Shown piece after piece: positions 26,499-36,264 of a DNA stretch of 64,000 nucleotides. A model generated the notes under the pieces. That model saw nothing but the letters and a program-made list of their open reading frames with translations, was not told where the DNA came from and ran no database searches. The first letter of the stretch is position 1. Every line of letters begins with the position of its first letter. The stretch lies in NCBI GenBank assembly GCA_008330645.1, contig VLTN01000001.1, positions 62,001 through 126,000 on the forward strand, written 5' to 3'. This DNA is from Cafeteria roenbergensis. Lineage: Eukaryota > Sar > Bigyra > Bicosoecida > Cafeteriaceae. The translations under genes were made by a program, and so were the position numbers.

Positions 26499-27465
26499 TC
26501 ACAACTTCGCGAGCCAGCCACGGATCTCCTCCCGGTAGCGCACTGGGTGCGCTCGGAGATGCCCGACGTGCGGGCTGGTCTCAAAATTAACCGCCCGCAC
26601 GTCGTGGCCGGCGATTGCGCGGCGGGCGGCCACAACAGACTCCACGAACCCGCACGCGGTCAGATCATCGGCGGTGGAGTAGACGAACAGCTCAGGGCCC
26701 AGCGGCTTTGCGTGGCGCATGTCATAGTTGAAGCGCTCGATGCCCTCGTCGCCAAACAGGCCTGCGGAGTCCGCGACTTGGATGATGGAGAGCAGCAGGT
26801 ATGCGACGGCCCACAGTCCGCCCCCCACGATGCCGCCGCCTCCAGCGAGGCCGGCAGCGCGCGCGATGTTGCCGACATCGAACTGCGCAGGGCTCGAGTC
26901 GTAGCAAACTCCGGCAAAGTCCACCCCCGCGGTGCAGGCTGCGAACGCATGAGTGACACCGAATCAACCGTCGGAACGGGGCGAGCGGCGGCTGACGACA
27001 AGGCGGCTGGCTGGCGCTGGCCGGCGCAAGGGGGCGGCTTGGGCTGCCGGGCAACGCAGCACGCCGACAAGGGCGCAGGCAGCGCTCACGGTGGCCCTCC
27101 TTCGCCAAGCGAAGCAAGTGCTGCAGCGGGAAGCACCCCCCGTTGGACATGGCCATGACTGCCACGCGGCGCCCGGCCACGCGCGCCTTGACTTGCTCCA
27201 GCACCTCGATGACGTACGGCCTCAGCACCAGCGGGTTCTTGGTCAGCACGCCCGCGTACGGGGCGATCCCCATGACCACATCGTGGCCTTCGGCGTTGAA
27301 CAGGTCGGCGTACTTTTGAAGAATGCGCGGCTGCGCGCCCCAGAACCCGAGGAGCAGCACCAGCGGTGCCTTGGCGGCCGAGTCGCGCCCAGCCTCGGAC
27401 ACGAACACGTCGTGGGTCGCGCTCACGCTGGGGGGCGCGAGCGGCGAAGCAGCAGCGCTGGCCAT
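26499..27465 (-). CDS. TMEM53 / DUF829 alpha/beta-hydrolase-like protein
   Basis: Two exons: 27465-27090 and 26938-26499, phase 1, 271 residues. The N-terminal half reads PLVLLLGFWGAQPRILQKYA, the family's first strand, then VAVMAMSNGGCFPLQHLL, where S in the SNGG elbow takes the nucleophile position. The C-terminal half has CYDSSPAQ (family D-S-x-P motif), a hydrophobic segment (LWAVAYLLLSIIQVADSAG), ELFVYSTADDLTACGFVE and SPHVGHLRAHPVRYREEI, carrying the conserved acid and the HVGH histidine. TMEM53 proteins are membrane proteins of the ER/nuclear envelope, and their enzymatic activity is not settled. The intron 26939-27089 begins GTGAGC. The start at 27465 is the first Met directly before the family region. 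Confidence 0.88.
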
Positions 27466-28268
27466 GCTTTGCGCCCGGGTCCGACAGCCCTCGGGAGTGC
27501 AAGCTGCCACGGCACGGGCGGCGGGCTTTCCCAGGCACCGACGAGCACGCCCGCACTGCAACCCGCGGCCCGCCCGCCTCTGCCAGTTGCCGCCGTTGGC
27601 CGGCGCCTCTCCCCGCCGCAGCACGGCAACTGTCACGCAGCGCTGAACCCCGTGTGGAGGCTCAGATGGTGGGTTTCCGCCGTGAGGTGTTTGCTCGAGG
27701 CGCAATCGGCGCTGCACGAGGCACGCGAGGTTCCTGCTCTCGCCTGCTCCGCACGCACGCAGCACCAGGCGCCATCAAGCACCTTCATCGCGCACGTTGC
27801 TGTCCGGAAAGGCCCAGCAAAAATAGCTGATCAAGAACGGCCAAACGCTCTCCCCGAACCCTTCGAAGAGCAACGGGCAAAGGCACAAGCTAAGGCCGCG
27901 GGGAGGCCCACTGCTCCCGCGCAAGCAAGGCGCCGGAACAGGATCTGCCCCAAGTGCAACTATTGAACGACAAAGAACTCCGACAAGCCCAGCTGCGCTT
28001 TGCGATGGCCGAGCGCAGCTGTGAGAGGAGCGACAAGGCCAGACCTGGAACCGAGGTGCGCAGCCCACACCGTTCACAGAAGGAGCTCGTGGAATAGTAC
28101 GGGAAAGAGAGCCTCAGAGAGACAAGCAGCAACCCCGAGGGAGCTGGTCCGAGGCTCGCTGCCAAAGGGACGGCGCGACAAGCGGGACGCAAGACTGTGG
28201 GGCAATCAGGTGCAGAGCCCTTGGCGAACCGCGCCACGAAGGTGCCGAGGCGTGCCTTCACTCGAGTG
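27466..28268. other. Intergenic, TMEM53-like upstream / TALE gene downstream
   Basis: 803 bp between two minus-strand genes. The portion 27790-28260 is visibly less GC-rich than the surrounding coding DNA and uses A-ending triplets in every frame. A plus-strand open stretch ending in RICPKCNY (stop at 27966) was considered and not called because its codon use differs from every gene here. Promoter of the TMEM53-like gene and 3' UTR of the TALE gene are expected. Confidence 0.45.
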
Positions 28269-31148
28269 CTAGGAGGAGGCAGGCTTGTAGGGCCACTTTG
28301 CTCCCGTCGAGGAGGGTGGAAGGAGGATGGCCTGGAAGCGCGGGGTCTGGCCGGACAGAGCTGCAGTCGCGCTTGCAGTCGTGTCACGGCCAGCCGCAGC
28401 CCCACCTGTGCCTGCACCGGAGACCTCAGCTTCCGGACAGCGAAGCACGGCCCAGGCGTCGCCGGCCCGCTGGGAAGGGCCGGCGCCGCGCGGGCCAAGG
28501 GAAGCAGATGATGCTATTGTCAGTCGGGACGAACTCATCGAGAAATCGCCAAACTCCGGCACCCTTGCGGCGGCGGCAGCCGAGGGCGCGTGCAACCTCG
28601 GCCACTGCCAAAAATGCTCATCTGCCGTCGAGTCTCGTGGCCTTTTTGCGGGTCTGCCGGCTGGCGCTTGTTCGGCGGCCTCCTTAGGTTGACCGCTTCG
28701 AGTTTCTCCGCAAGGACCGCCGCTTGCTCGCCCGCGGAAAGCACGGCTTGCTGTCGCCACGTCATGGTCACGTACGCCGCGGCCCGAAGGGGAGGCTGCC
28801 GCAGGGGCGCTGCTTTGGGCGGCATGTCCGAGATGAAACGCTGCCGCCGAGGCGTTCGGCGTGGACGCGAGCGACCGGCCCGCGCTGCCGCCTTGCGGGG
28901 ATACAACAGGGGTGCAGATGACACCGTCATGGTGAGACGGGGTGCAGGTGGAGGGTGCGCTCCCGAGATAGGGGGGCATGTGCGCTGCGGGTGGCCACGA
29001 GCTCTGCAAGGCCGCGGGCAGATGTCGACTGCTGCAAGTAGCGGTCCCGTGCGAGGCCGTTTCGCGTCCTCTTGGGAAGGCGTTAGCTGCCGACGCCGGC
29101 GGACGACGCCCCACAGCTGAGGCCCAGCCACCCCCACCCCGGGCCACCGCGACCGGCATGCCTAGCTGAGCGAAAGGATGCATCCAGGCTGCTGGACCCT
29201 GCGGCGGCGCAGGGAGGTGCGCACGCGTTGCATTCCAAGCGCCTGCGTCGGCAGCCAGCCCGCCGTGCGCTCCTTCGGCTCCCCTGCCGAGCCCGAGCGC
29301 CGCCGAAGATTCAAACTGGCTGCTCGCTTGCATGGGCGGGCCGAGCTGCCACTCCAGGGCCGCCGCTGGCGTTGGAGCTCCCCACCTCGCGTCAGCTGCG
29401 AGCCCTTGCCAAACCATTAGACCGCCGCTTGTCCCGAAGTGTGCCTCTGGGCCAAACGGGGCGCCACCGTACGCCGTCGGGTCAGAGGCCCCAGCCCACG
29501 GTTGCCCTGCGCCGACGAGGGCCCGGCCTGGCTGCTGGAGCTGGAGCGAGGGCCCGAAGCTGCGTGATTGCCAGCCGACAGCGTGCTGGCTCGCGGCTGC
29601 GAGGGTTGGGGCCCGTCCAAGATTCCGCGGCGCCCACGAGCCCGCACTGTCCCTCGTCCGACTCTCGTCAAGGTGATGCGGCCGCGCCTCTCCCGAGGCA
29701 GCACGACCACGTGTCATGGCATCGTCCCGCCCGGTTCCACGCGCCAATTGTTGATGGCCTGCATGTCGCGACGAGGTGACAGCAGGGCCGGCCCTGGAGG
29801 TCGGCAAGGCCGCCGCACAGCCCGGTGCCCCCGTTTCGCGACGGGGTCCAGTGGCTTCGCTGGCTGGGTTGTCGCCGTCTGTTGGTGCGCGAACGGTGTC
29901 CTTGGCCCCGTCCTTCGCTCCGACGTCGCCGCGGCTCGCTTGCCCTCGGCCTGCAGGGTCAGCCTCGGGACCGCCGATGGGCGACGCCATTGCCTCGCCG
30001 CGGCGCGCCAGGTGGACGGGCAGTCCAAGGCGCTTGCGGATGGGAGCCCACACGCGCTTCCTCGCGTTGGTCAGCTGCGGCAGGTAAGAGGTTCACGCTT
30101 ACAGATGTCTGGCTGGGGCTCAATCGAAGGCAGCTGGCGCCGGTCAGCCTTGCGTCCAACAGCTCAGTCCAGGCCGTCCGATCGCCAGCAAGTGGCGGAT
30201 TCGGAGCTTGCGCCCGGACGTCTCAGCGCCATGCGAAGCAATGCCAGCCCCGCGCACCGCTCCCCTTGGCTTACCCAGTACGTTAGCTGCTTGCGAGTCA
30301 AGCCAGTCCGCCGAAGCAGGTCGTCGCGCTCCGCGCCTTGGGCGTATGGCTGCGAGGAAGAACCGCTCGGCTCGGAAAAACGCTGACCGAAGAGTGATTT
30401 CCAAACGGCAAGCCAGTGCCGCCGCCAGACCCGGACGCGCTGTGGCCACCAATCGCCTGCCTTCGCGCTGCCCACCCTTGTGCTGCGCCGCAAGCCGCGC
30501 GGGGCGCGCCCACCCCGCCCGCGCGTGGCCTGCGGCCAGACGCGTGGTGGTCGCTCGGAAAACGCGTGCTGAACCGAAATGGGCAGGTGGCCACAGCCCT
30601 TTCCGAGACGCCCTCACGTAGTCAAAGCCCGCCTCGAACAGCCACTTGTACAGAGCCTGCGGGATCGCAAACAAGCAAAGACGTGCCAGCTGGGGGCCAT
30701 CCACCTCGAAGCCGGGGCAAGGGAAAGGCGGGCGATGGCAATTGCAACCGTCTCGATCACGTGGAGACTGCCTGTGACCTCACCGTGGTAACCTCGTCCG
30801 AATGCTGGGACGGGTGGCGCCTGTGAATCGTCCTGCGCGTGAATCAGCGAGGGGGTGGTACGAGCGGCAGTGCCTCGCTCGCGCGCGCGAGCGGGGCGGC
30901 GGCGCAGGCGGCTTGCGACCGGTGCGGCTGACAGTGCCAAGGAAAGGGCGCCGGCTGACGGACGACGTGCAGACGCTGCGACGCGGGCATCCCGGGGTCG
31001 CCGCCTCGCGCGAGCGCGGGTCTCACTGGCGCACGCTCCGGTGGGTCATGCGGAAAATGTCTTCCCACGTGACCAGGGCGTTTTGCAGCGGCTCGAGGCG
31101 TCGCCGCGTCGCGGCCTCGGCCAAGAGGGTGTCATCGTCGGCCGCCAT
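28269..31148 (-). CDS. TALE-class homeodomain protein
   Basis: Five exons: 31148-31027, 30832-30784, 30656-30618, 30349-30275 and 30074-28269 (phases 2, 0, 0, 0), 696 residues. The splices assemble a divergent TALE homeodomain at about residues 45-112: helix 1 with ALYKWLFEAGFDY, the loop PYAQ (equivalent to the TALE PYP), helix 2 with ERDDLLRRTGL, and recognition helix TRKQLTYW joined to LTNARKRVWAPIRKRLG. W48 and N51 are conserved; position 49 is Leu and 50 is Thr. The Asn and the RKR cluster argue for real DNA binding. The other 585 residues are one long exon of Ser/Ala/Pro/Gly-rich, probably disordered sequence. TALE proteins are nuclear transcription factors and in several protists control sexual or life-cycle programmes; the role here is unknown. 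Intron 4 uses GTAAGC, unlike the GTGAG of most introns. Confidence 0.86.
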
Positions 31149-31946
31149 GGCTCCCGCAGCTGCGCGCGGCCCAGGCAGCCCTCCGCTGTCTGCAATGGCG
31201 AGATGCCGTGGTGCGCCCACCCACAGCCAGTGGCCCGGGTCGGGCGGGAGCTCGAGTGGATCGGGAGTTCGCGGACTCTGTTACGCCTTGGACTCAGAGA
31301 CTCGGCTGCTTGAACTGGGCTTTTTGAGGCAACGCCGGCTGGCAGCTGCTTCTGCGCCAGCCGGCCCTCGCTCGCGGCGTGCATCCCTCGTGCGCGCAGT
31401 CGCGAATGGATAGCGTGCATCCGTTGAGGAGGAAACGTGCGCGGTCGGCTTCGTGCTCACGCCGGCTGCGTGCCCAGCCTTGCTGCAGGAGTGAGGTGCA
31501 GGGAAAGCGGAGGGTGGCGCGGAATTACTAGCTTCCTTGGCCCCGACTGACCAGCCAGCCGAACGCAGCCGTTTGGATGCCGCAGTGCTCGCAACCATCC
31601 TGGTAACGAGCCTGGTGGCCATGCTTGCCCCCCGGATGCGAGCTCTCGGCTTGTTGGCGCGGATCGAAGGGCGCCATCGAAACGATTCGTTGGGAGGCAG
31701 GGAGCCGCGGCGCAAGAGGCCTCAACGGTACCCGCTGCACCTGCTGTGTGGCCCCGGAGCGGCACGGAGGCAAGGGGCAGCAAGCTACGACGCGGGGGAC
31801 AGGCCGGGGGGGCAAGGTGGCCGGCTGTGCTCGCAATCGGGATTGCGCTGTCAAACGGTGTCGCACGATGCCCGCTGGCACTGGCCCCGCCTGCCGTGGA
31901 AGCAGAAGAAACGCCGACAGCGGAGGCACCCACACAAGCTCGGCAT
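31149..31946. other. Intergenic, TALE gene upstream / SDR downstream
   Basis: 798 bp between two minus-strand genes. No family motif was found on either strand and no repeat. The TALE promoter and SDR 3' UTR are expected; an unseen short exon cannot be excluded. Confidence 0.4.
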
Positions 31947-33145
31947 CTAGGACGACCCTGGCGCATCAATGGATCGGCCGGCGAAGTCGTCCATGGACTT
32001 GGTAATGCCGAGGAAATCGCAGCACCAGTCGAAGGCCGCGACCGGCAAGCCTGCCCTCATGAGGGGCGTCAGGTTGACCATGGCCGGCATGTTCAGCACG
32101 GGCGTACGGCGGCGGATCGCGGTCATCATGGACGCTACAACGTAGTCGGGCTTGAGGATGGGGAGGGTCGGCAACCAGCTTCCGCGCACACCCTCGAACA
32201 TGCCCGTGTCAATGTAAAACGGGCACACGCACGTCGTCGACACCCCCGTCGCCCCCATGTGACGGAGCTCCATGCGGAGCGCCTCAGCAAGGCCATTCGC
32301 AGCCCACTTGGACGCGCTATAGTCGCACTGGCGGGGGATGCCCACCCAGCCCGCGGCAGAGGCGACCGTCACAACGTGGCCGTGGTTGTTGCGCACCATG
32401 GACGGCAAGCACTCCTTGAGCGTCCAGTAGTGCGCGATCACATTCACATCGAACGTGCGCTTGATTGCGCGATCGCTGGTCTCCAGCAGCGGCTTGCCTG
32501 ACACCACTCCGGCGTTGTTCACAAGAATTGTGATGTCGGACCCGAGCGCCTCGCGCGCCGCCGCGACGGCCACGGCCACGTCCTCGTGGCTTGTGACATC
32601 GCACCTCGCGGCGAATGCGTGGCCCCCGCTGGCGGCAATCTCAGCCGCGGCCTCCTTGGCGGCGGCCTCGTTGATGTCAAGAAGCGCGACCTTGGCGCCG
32701 CCCGCCGCCATGCTCTTGGCCAGCATGCGGCCGATGCCCGATCCCGCCCCGGTGATGAGGCACACCTCGCCCTCAACGGACTTCTGCGCTTCCGGGGGCA
32801 CGGCCGGTTGGTGGCAGCAACGGCAAGAGACAGGCTTGGCGGGCGTCCGACCCCTGCGGCTGCCGCCGCCACACCCCCTCCCCTGCCCGCCGCCCTCTGC
32901 CCGCCAACTTGCCCGAGCAGCGGGTAGCAGCAGGCAGTACGGCTCTGGCCACTTTCCCTGGCGCGCACCTGCCTCGTGCGGCGAGCTGGGGCGGCGGGGC
33001 TCACCTCGGTCGCCGACAGGTAGGCCTCGCGCAGTGCCATCAGCGCAGCGGCTGCCAGGGCCGCCTTGGCCCAGGTGGGCGCCTCCTTTGCCGCCTTGAA
33101 GGCGTTCTGGGCGGTCTCGACCGCGAAGGAAAGCGCGCCCTCCAT
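31947..33145 (-). CDS. Short-chain dehydrogenase/reductase, SDR16C (retinol/17-beta-HSD)-like
   Basis: Two exons: 33145-33005 and 32783-31947, phase 0, 325 residues. The N-terminal 47 residues contain a hydrophobic Ala-rich stretch (WAKAALAAAALMALREAYL) likely to be a membrane anchor. The Rossmann fold starts at EGEVCLITGAGSGIGRMLAK, with the TGxxxGIG cofactor motif, D of LLDIN following the second strand, NNAGVVSGKPL, and the catalytic set S (VASAAGWVG), Y and K (YSASKWAANG). PFYIDTGMFEGV and a hydrophobic C-terminus match the membrane-bound SDR16C group (RDH10, HSD17B11/13). Substrate is probably a lipid or retinoid/steroid-like alcohol; this is inferred from the family. The gene is divergent from the acid-lipase-like gene with 216 bp between starts, which suggests but does not prove a shared role in lipid metabolism. 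Confidence 0.92.
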
Positions 33146-33361
33146 TGCTGCGTCCTTGCTGCCGCGGAGTGTGCGACGGCACTCTGACCGGCCGGCGCTC
33201 GGATTGGGACCAAGGCTCTGTCGGCCGTGTGCCCGTCCGCGAACCCGGCCCCCCGCAGGCCATGGCAAAAGCGAGGGGGTTCAGGACGAGCGCACACACA
33301 GGTCCTCTGGCCCGGGCCCGGCGCCGGGCAGCCAGCCGCACTCTGAGCGCAGCAGGCGGCG
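33146..33361. promoter_or_regulatory. Divergent promoter region SDR / acid-lipase-like gene
   Basis: 216 bp between ATG codons of two oppositely directed genes of likely lipid metabolism. Both promoters must lie here. No site was recognised. Confidence 0.4.
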
Positions 33362-35788
33362 ATGATCCAGGTTGCTGCCGCCGGCTTCTGGCTGGCGTGC
33401 GTCTCGGCGGCGGCGGCGGCTGCAGTTGGCCTTCGGGTCGCCTGCCTGCTGCCGTGCGTCCTGCCTGCGCTCCACGCCGCGCTCGCGGTCGTGTCCCGCG
33501 CCTGCGGTCCTGGCGCGCACGCCCGGCGGCAAACGACCCCGGAGCTCGCGGAGGCGGCGGGGCTCGAGGCCGACAGGTTCATTTGTGTTGCAACTGACGG
33601 GCAGCGACTCAGCCTCGTGCGGGTGCGCGCGGGTCAACCGGCAAACAGGAGCGGTGCCGCCAACCAAGGCGAGTCTGGTCAGCCCGGGAACCCGCTGGAG
33701 CGGGCGGGTGGCTCTTCGAGCGCGGCAGCCCCGGCTCAGGCGCCCGGGGGCCTGCGCCGTCACCGCTTGCCCCCACGCGCCCCGGCGGCGCGCCAGGTGC
33801 TCGTGCTCCACGGGCTGCTACAGGACAGCGAGAGCCTCGTCTGCGGGGAGCGCTCCTCGATTGTGTGGGCGCTGGCAAGCGCGGGGATGGACGTCTGGCT
33901 CGGAGACTGCCGCGGCTCCCGCTACAGCCCTCCCGCCGCGCCCCCAGCAGCGGCAACGGGCGCGGCGCGCGGCTCGGCGTGGCGCTACGGCTACGACGAC
34001 ATCGCCCTGCTCGACGTGCCTGCGATGGTGGACCGCATCACCTCCGAGTCCGGAGCCCGTCAGGTGTCCATCGTCGGCTTCTCGCAGGGGGCCGTGGCAG
34101 CCCTCCTGGCCGCGTCGCTCGCACCAGGCGCAGCCAGCAAGATCGCTGCCATTTGCGCGATCTCGCCGCCCCTGCGCCCGGCCGGCCTGCGGATCGGCGC
34201 GCTGTCCGCCATCCTGTCCGCGAGCCCCCAGTGGGTCACCGCCGTCATGGGGCCAGGCCAGGCCATGCACTGGCTCCCGGCGGCCCAGGCGATGCTGCCG
34301 CCCGGCTGCTGGGCCGCCGCCGTCCGCGGCGCGATGGGGTGGCTGTTCGGGTGGTCGCTCCGCCACTGGCCGCAAGACCCCGCCCAGAGCGAACGGCTCT
34401 GCCGTCATGTTGCGAGCTCTGCCGGGACGGCTCTGCTCGCACACTGGTTCCAGACCATCGCGCACGGCGGCCTTGTGACGAGAGACCCGGCAGAGCTGCG
34501 GTGCGGCACGGGCTGCAGCGCCGAAGGCTGCTGGGGGGCCGTGTCGCTTCCCCTGTCGGTAAGACGCGCGTCTGTGCCCGTGCTAGCCGTGGCGGGGGGC
34601 GCGGACCGCTTCGTCGACGTCCCCTCCCTCGGCGCCCTTCTCCCGGCAGGCGCGGAGGTGTTGGTCGTTCCTGATATGGAGCACCTGGACCCGATATGGG
34701 GCAGCTCTGCAGGGGTTGACGTCTTTCCAGCAGTGTGCGAGTTCCTGGGCCGGGAGGCTGGGGCCGACGGTGAGCGCGGCCGGGACACCGACCGGCAGGG
34801 TACGGTGGAGGGATCGGCGACGGAAGGATCGGATGCGAGCGACGCGGGAGTGCACGGCGCTGGCACCCGCCGTGGGGACAGAGGAGCTGTCGCAGCGTCG
34901 CTGCCGGAAGCAGCACCAGCTGCCTTGCCGGTGCGAGCAGTGGGCTTGCAACCGCCACAAGCAGCGGCAGCGGCAGCAGAGGCCTTGCAACCGCCGCAAG
35001 CAGCGGCAGCGCCATCTGCGGCGGCAGCAGCAGCGACAGCAGCCGCTGCGTCAGCTGCCACGTCAAACACCATTGCCATGAGGAGGCCGCTTGCCGCCAA
35101 CACGCCGCTCTCCGGCAGAGCCCCTGCAGCGCCGCCCTCCGCCGCGCCCCCCCCACTTCGCCCTCGCCTGACTACGGCCGTGTCCGGCGCAGACGTGGCC
35201 GCGCGTCTGCGCCAGGCCGCGGTCGCGCCTGCCCGCGCCGCCCCGTCTCATGACGGCTCTGCCAGCGGCACAGCTCGCCCTACCCCAGCTGTGGCACTTC
35301 ACTGCCCAGCGGCAGAGCCGTCATCCGATCCGGCGTCGGCGGGATCGTTGTCTCCCGCCTCGATGGACGCCGGCTCTGCAGGGCAGAGCCCAGGCAGGAG
35401 CGCGGCACTCGCTTCATACGTCGCTGGAGCCCTAGCGGCCACAAGGCTCGCAGCGGCTGGCGGGGGGTCGGGCAGTGCCCACATAACGGCTCTGCTGCTA
35501 TCGGCGGAGGGGGCCGGGCAGAGCCCCGCGTCGGGCCACGCCGCCCGTTCCGAGCCAGGAATGGGTCGGGCGCTGGCTCCAGTGACCCCGTCTCGGCCTG
35601 AGGACGCCGGCACGGGGTCCACCTGGAGCAGGAGGAGCTCAGACGCTGGTCTTGCGGAGGGGGTTGCCGGCTCTGCCCGGCGACGTCTGGTTGGGACGTT
35701 GGGGTCAAGTGAGCAGGACTCATCGGGCATGCGCGGAGGCAAGCTGGCCGCCATGCTGGCTTCAGAGGACGCAGGCGACCCGCGCTAG
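33362..35788 (+). CDS. Acid-lipase-like alpha/beta hydrolase with membrane anchor and disordered tail
   Basis: Single exon, 808 residues. Residues 1-45 are strongly hydrophobic with one or two predicted helices. DRFICVATDGQRLSLVRV matches the N-terminal lipase motif (D-x-F-x-x-x-T-x-DG). VLVLHGLLQDSESLVCGERS and AGMDVWLGDCRGSRYSP match LIPA/TGL1-type acid lipases (HGLL... then GYDVWLGNxRGxxYS). The nucleophile Ser is in VGFSQGAVAA, the acid in GGADRFVD and the His in MEHLDPIWG, so the triad looks complete. The family hydrolyses sterol esters or triacylglycerols in lysosomes or on ER/lipid droplets. From about residue 475 the protein is Ala/Ser/Pro/Gln-rich low complexity, absent from animal enzymes. 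Five perfect copies of the 9-bp word GGCAGAGCC/GGCTCTGCC lie within this tail at 35255-35677, and one in the hydrolase domain at 34395. Confidence 0.88.
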   Translation: MIQVAAAGFWLACVSAAAAAAVGLRVACLLPCVLPALHAALAVVSRACGPGAHARRQTTPELAEAAGLEADRFICVATDGQRLSLVRVRAGQPANRSGAANQGESGQPGNPLERAGGSSSAAAPAQAPGGLRRHRLPPRAPAARQVLVLHGLLQDSESLVCGERSSIVWALASAGMDVWLGDCRGSRYSPPAAPPAAATGAARGSAWRYGYDDIALLDVPAMVDRITSESGARQVSIVGFSQGAVAALLAASLAPGAASKIAAICAISPPLRPAGLRIGALSAILSASPQWVTAVMGPGQAMHWLPAAQAMLPPGCWAAAVRGAMGWLFGWSLRHWPQDPAQSERLCRHVASSAGTALLAHWFQTIAHGGLVTRDPAELRCGTGCSAEGCWGAVSLPLSVRRASVPVLAVAGGADRFVDVPSLGALLPAGAEVLVVPDMEHLDPIWGSSAGVDVFPAVCEFLGREAGADGERGRDTDRQGTVEGSATEGSDASDAGVHGAGTRRGDRGAVAASLPEAAPAALPVRAVGLQPPQAAAAAAEALQPPQAAAAPSAAAAAATAAAASAATSNTIAMRRPLAANTPLSGRAPAAPPSAAPPPLRPRLTTAVSGADVAARLRQAAVAPARAAPSHDGSASGTARPTPAVALHCPAAEPSSDPASAGSLSPASMDAGSAGQSPGRSAALASYVAGALAATRLAAAGGGSGSAHITALLLSAEGAGQSPASGHAARSEPGMGRALAPVTPSRPEDAGTGSTWSRRSSDAGLAEGVAGSARRRLVGTLGSSEQDSSGMRGGKLAAMLASEDAGDPR

Positions 35789-36264
35789 ACAGAGGTGTGA
35801 CGCGGCCGTGATTGAAAGTCGACATTGCGTGACCCAGTTGCCGAAGCGTGAGGCCGTTCGAGGCAACCGCACGTTGCGAGTGAGCATTGGTGCAGCAGCT
35901 AGCAGGCATGTCTTGGGGCGGGGGCGCGGTGACCAATTGAGTTGTCGCTGACTACGAATGAAGTGCGAGGGGGGGGGGGGGGGGGGGCGGGCGGCGCATC
36001 ACCCAGCCACGCAATCGCGCACCGCGTCCTCTCGCTATGAAGCGGCCGGAGCGAGCGCGGCATGGCGCGGGTCGGGCAATGCGGTGAGGAGCGCGGGAGA
36101 GGTCCAGGATGGGGGGGGGGAGGGGGAGTCCCTCGGAGGGCGATGCCCGGGAGGGGGGCGGGGGGCGCTTGCCGGTCGTCCAGGGCGGGACTTGGTGTGG
36201 CTGCAGACGGCAGAGTCGGGCACTGGCGGGGGAGAGGGGTGGCCCGTTGGGCCCGCCGGCGCGC
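35789..36264. other. Convergent intergenic, lipase-like / TOP1
   Basis: 476 bp between facing stops. It includes a 19-base poly-G run (35969-35987), further G-rich strings near 36110-36170, and less GC-rich sequence at 35800-35960 that may be the 3' UTR of the lipase-like gene. Confidence 0.5.
35969..35987. repeat. Poly-G homopolymer of 19
   Basis: Nineteen consecutive G bases in the convergent spacer. Runs this long are prone to sequencing and assembly length errors, and could form G-quadruplex structures. Confidence 0.85.

Noticed and set aside
27774-27966. Plus-strand candidate exon ending in RICPKCNY
   Set aside because: Codon use is unlike all other genes here, no family is recognisable, and no convincing upstream exon with matching phase was found.
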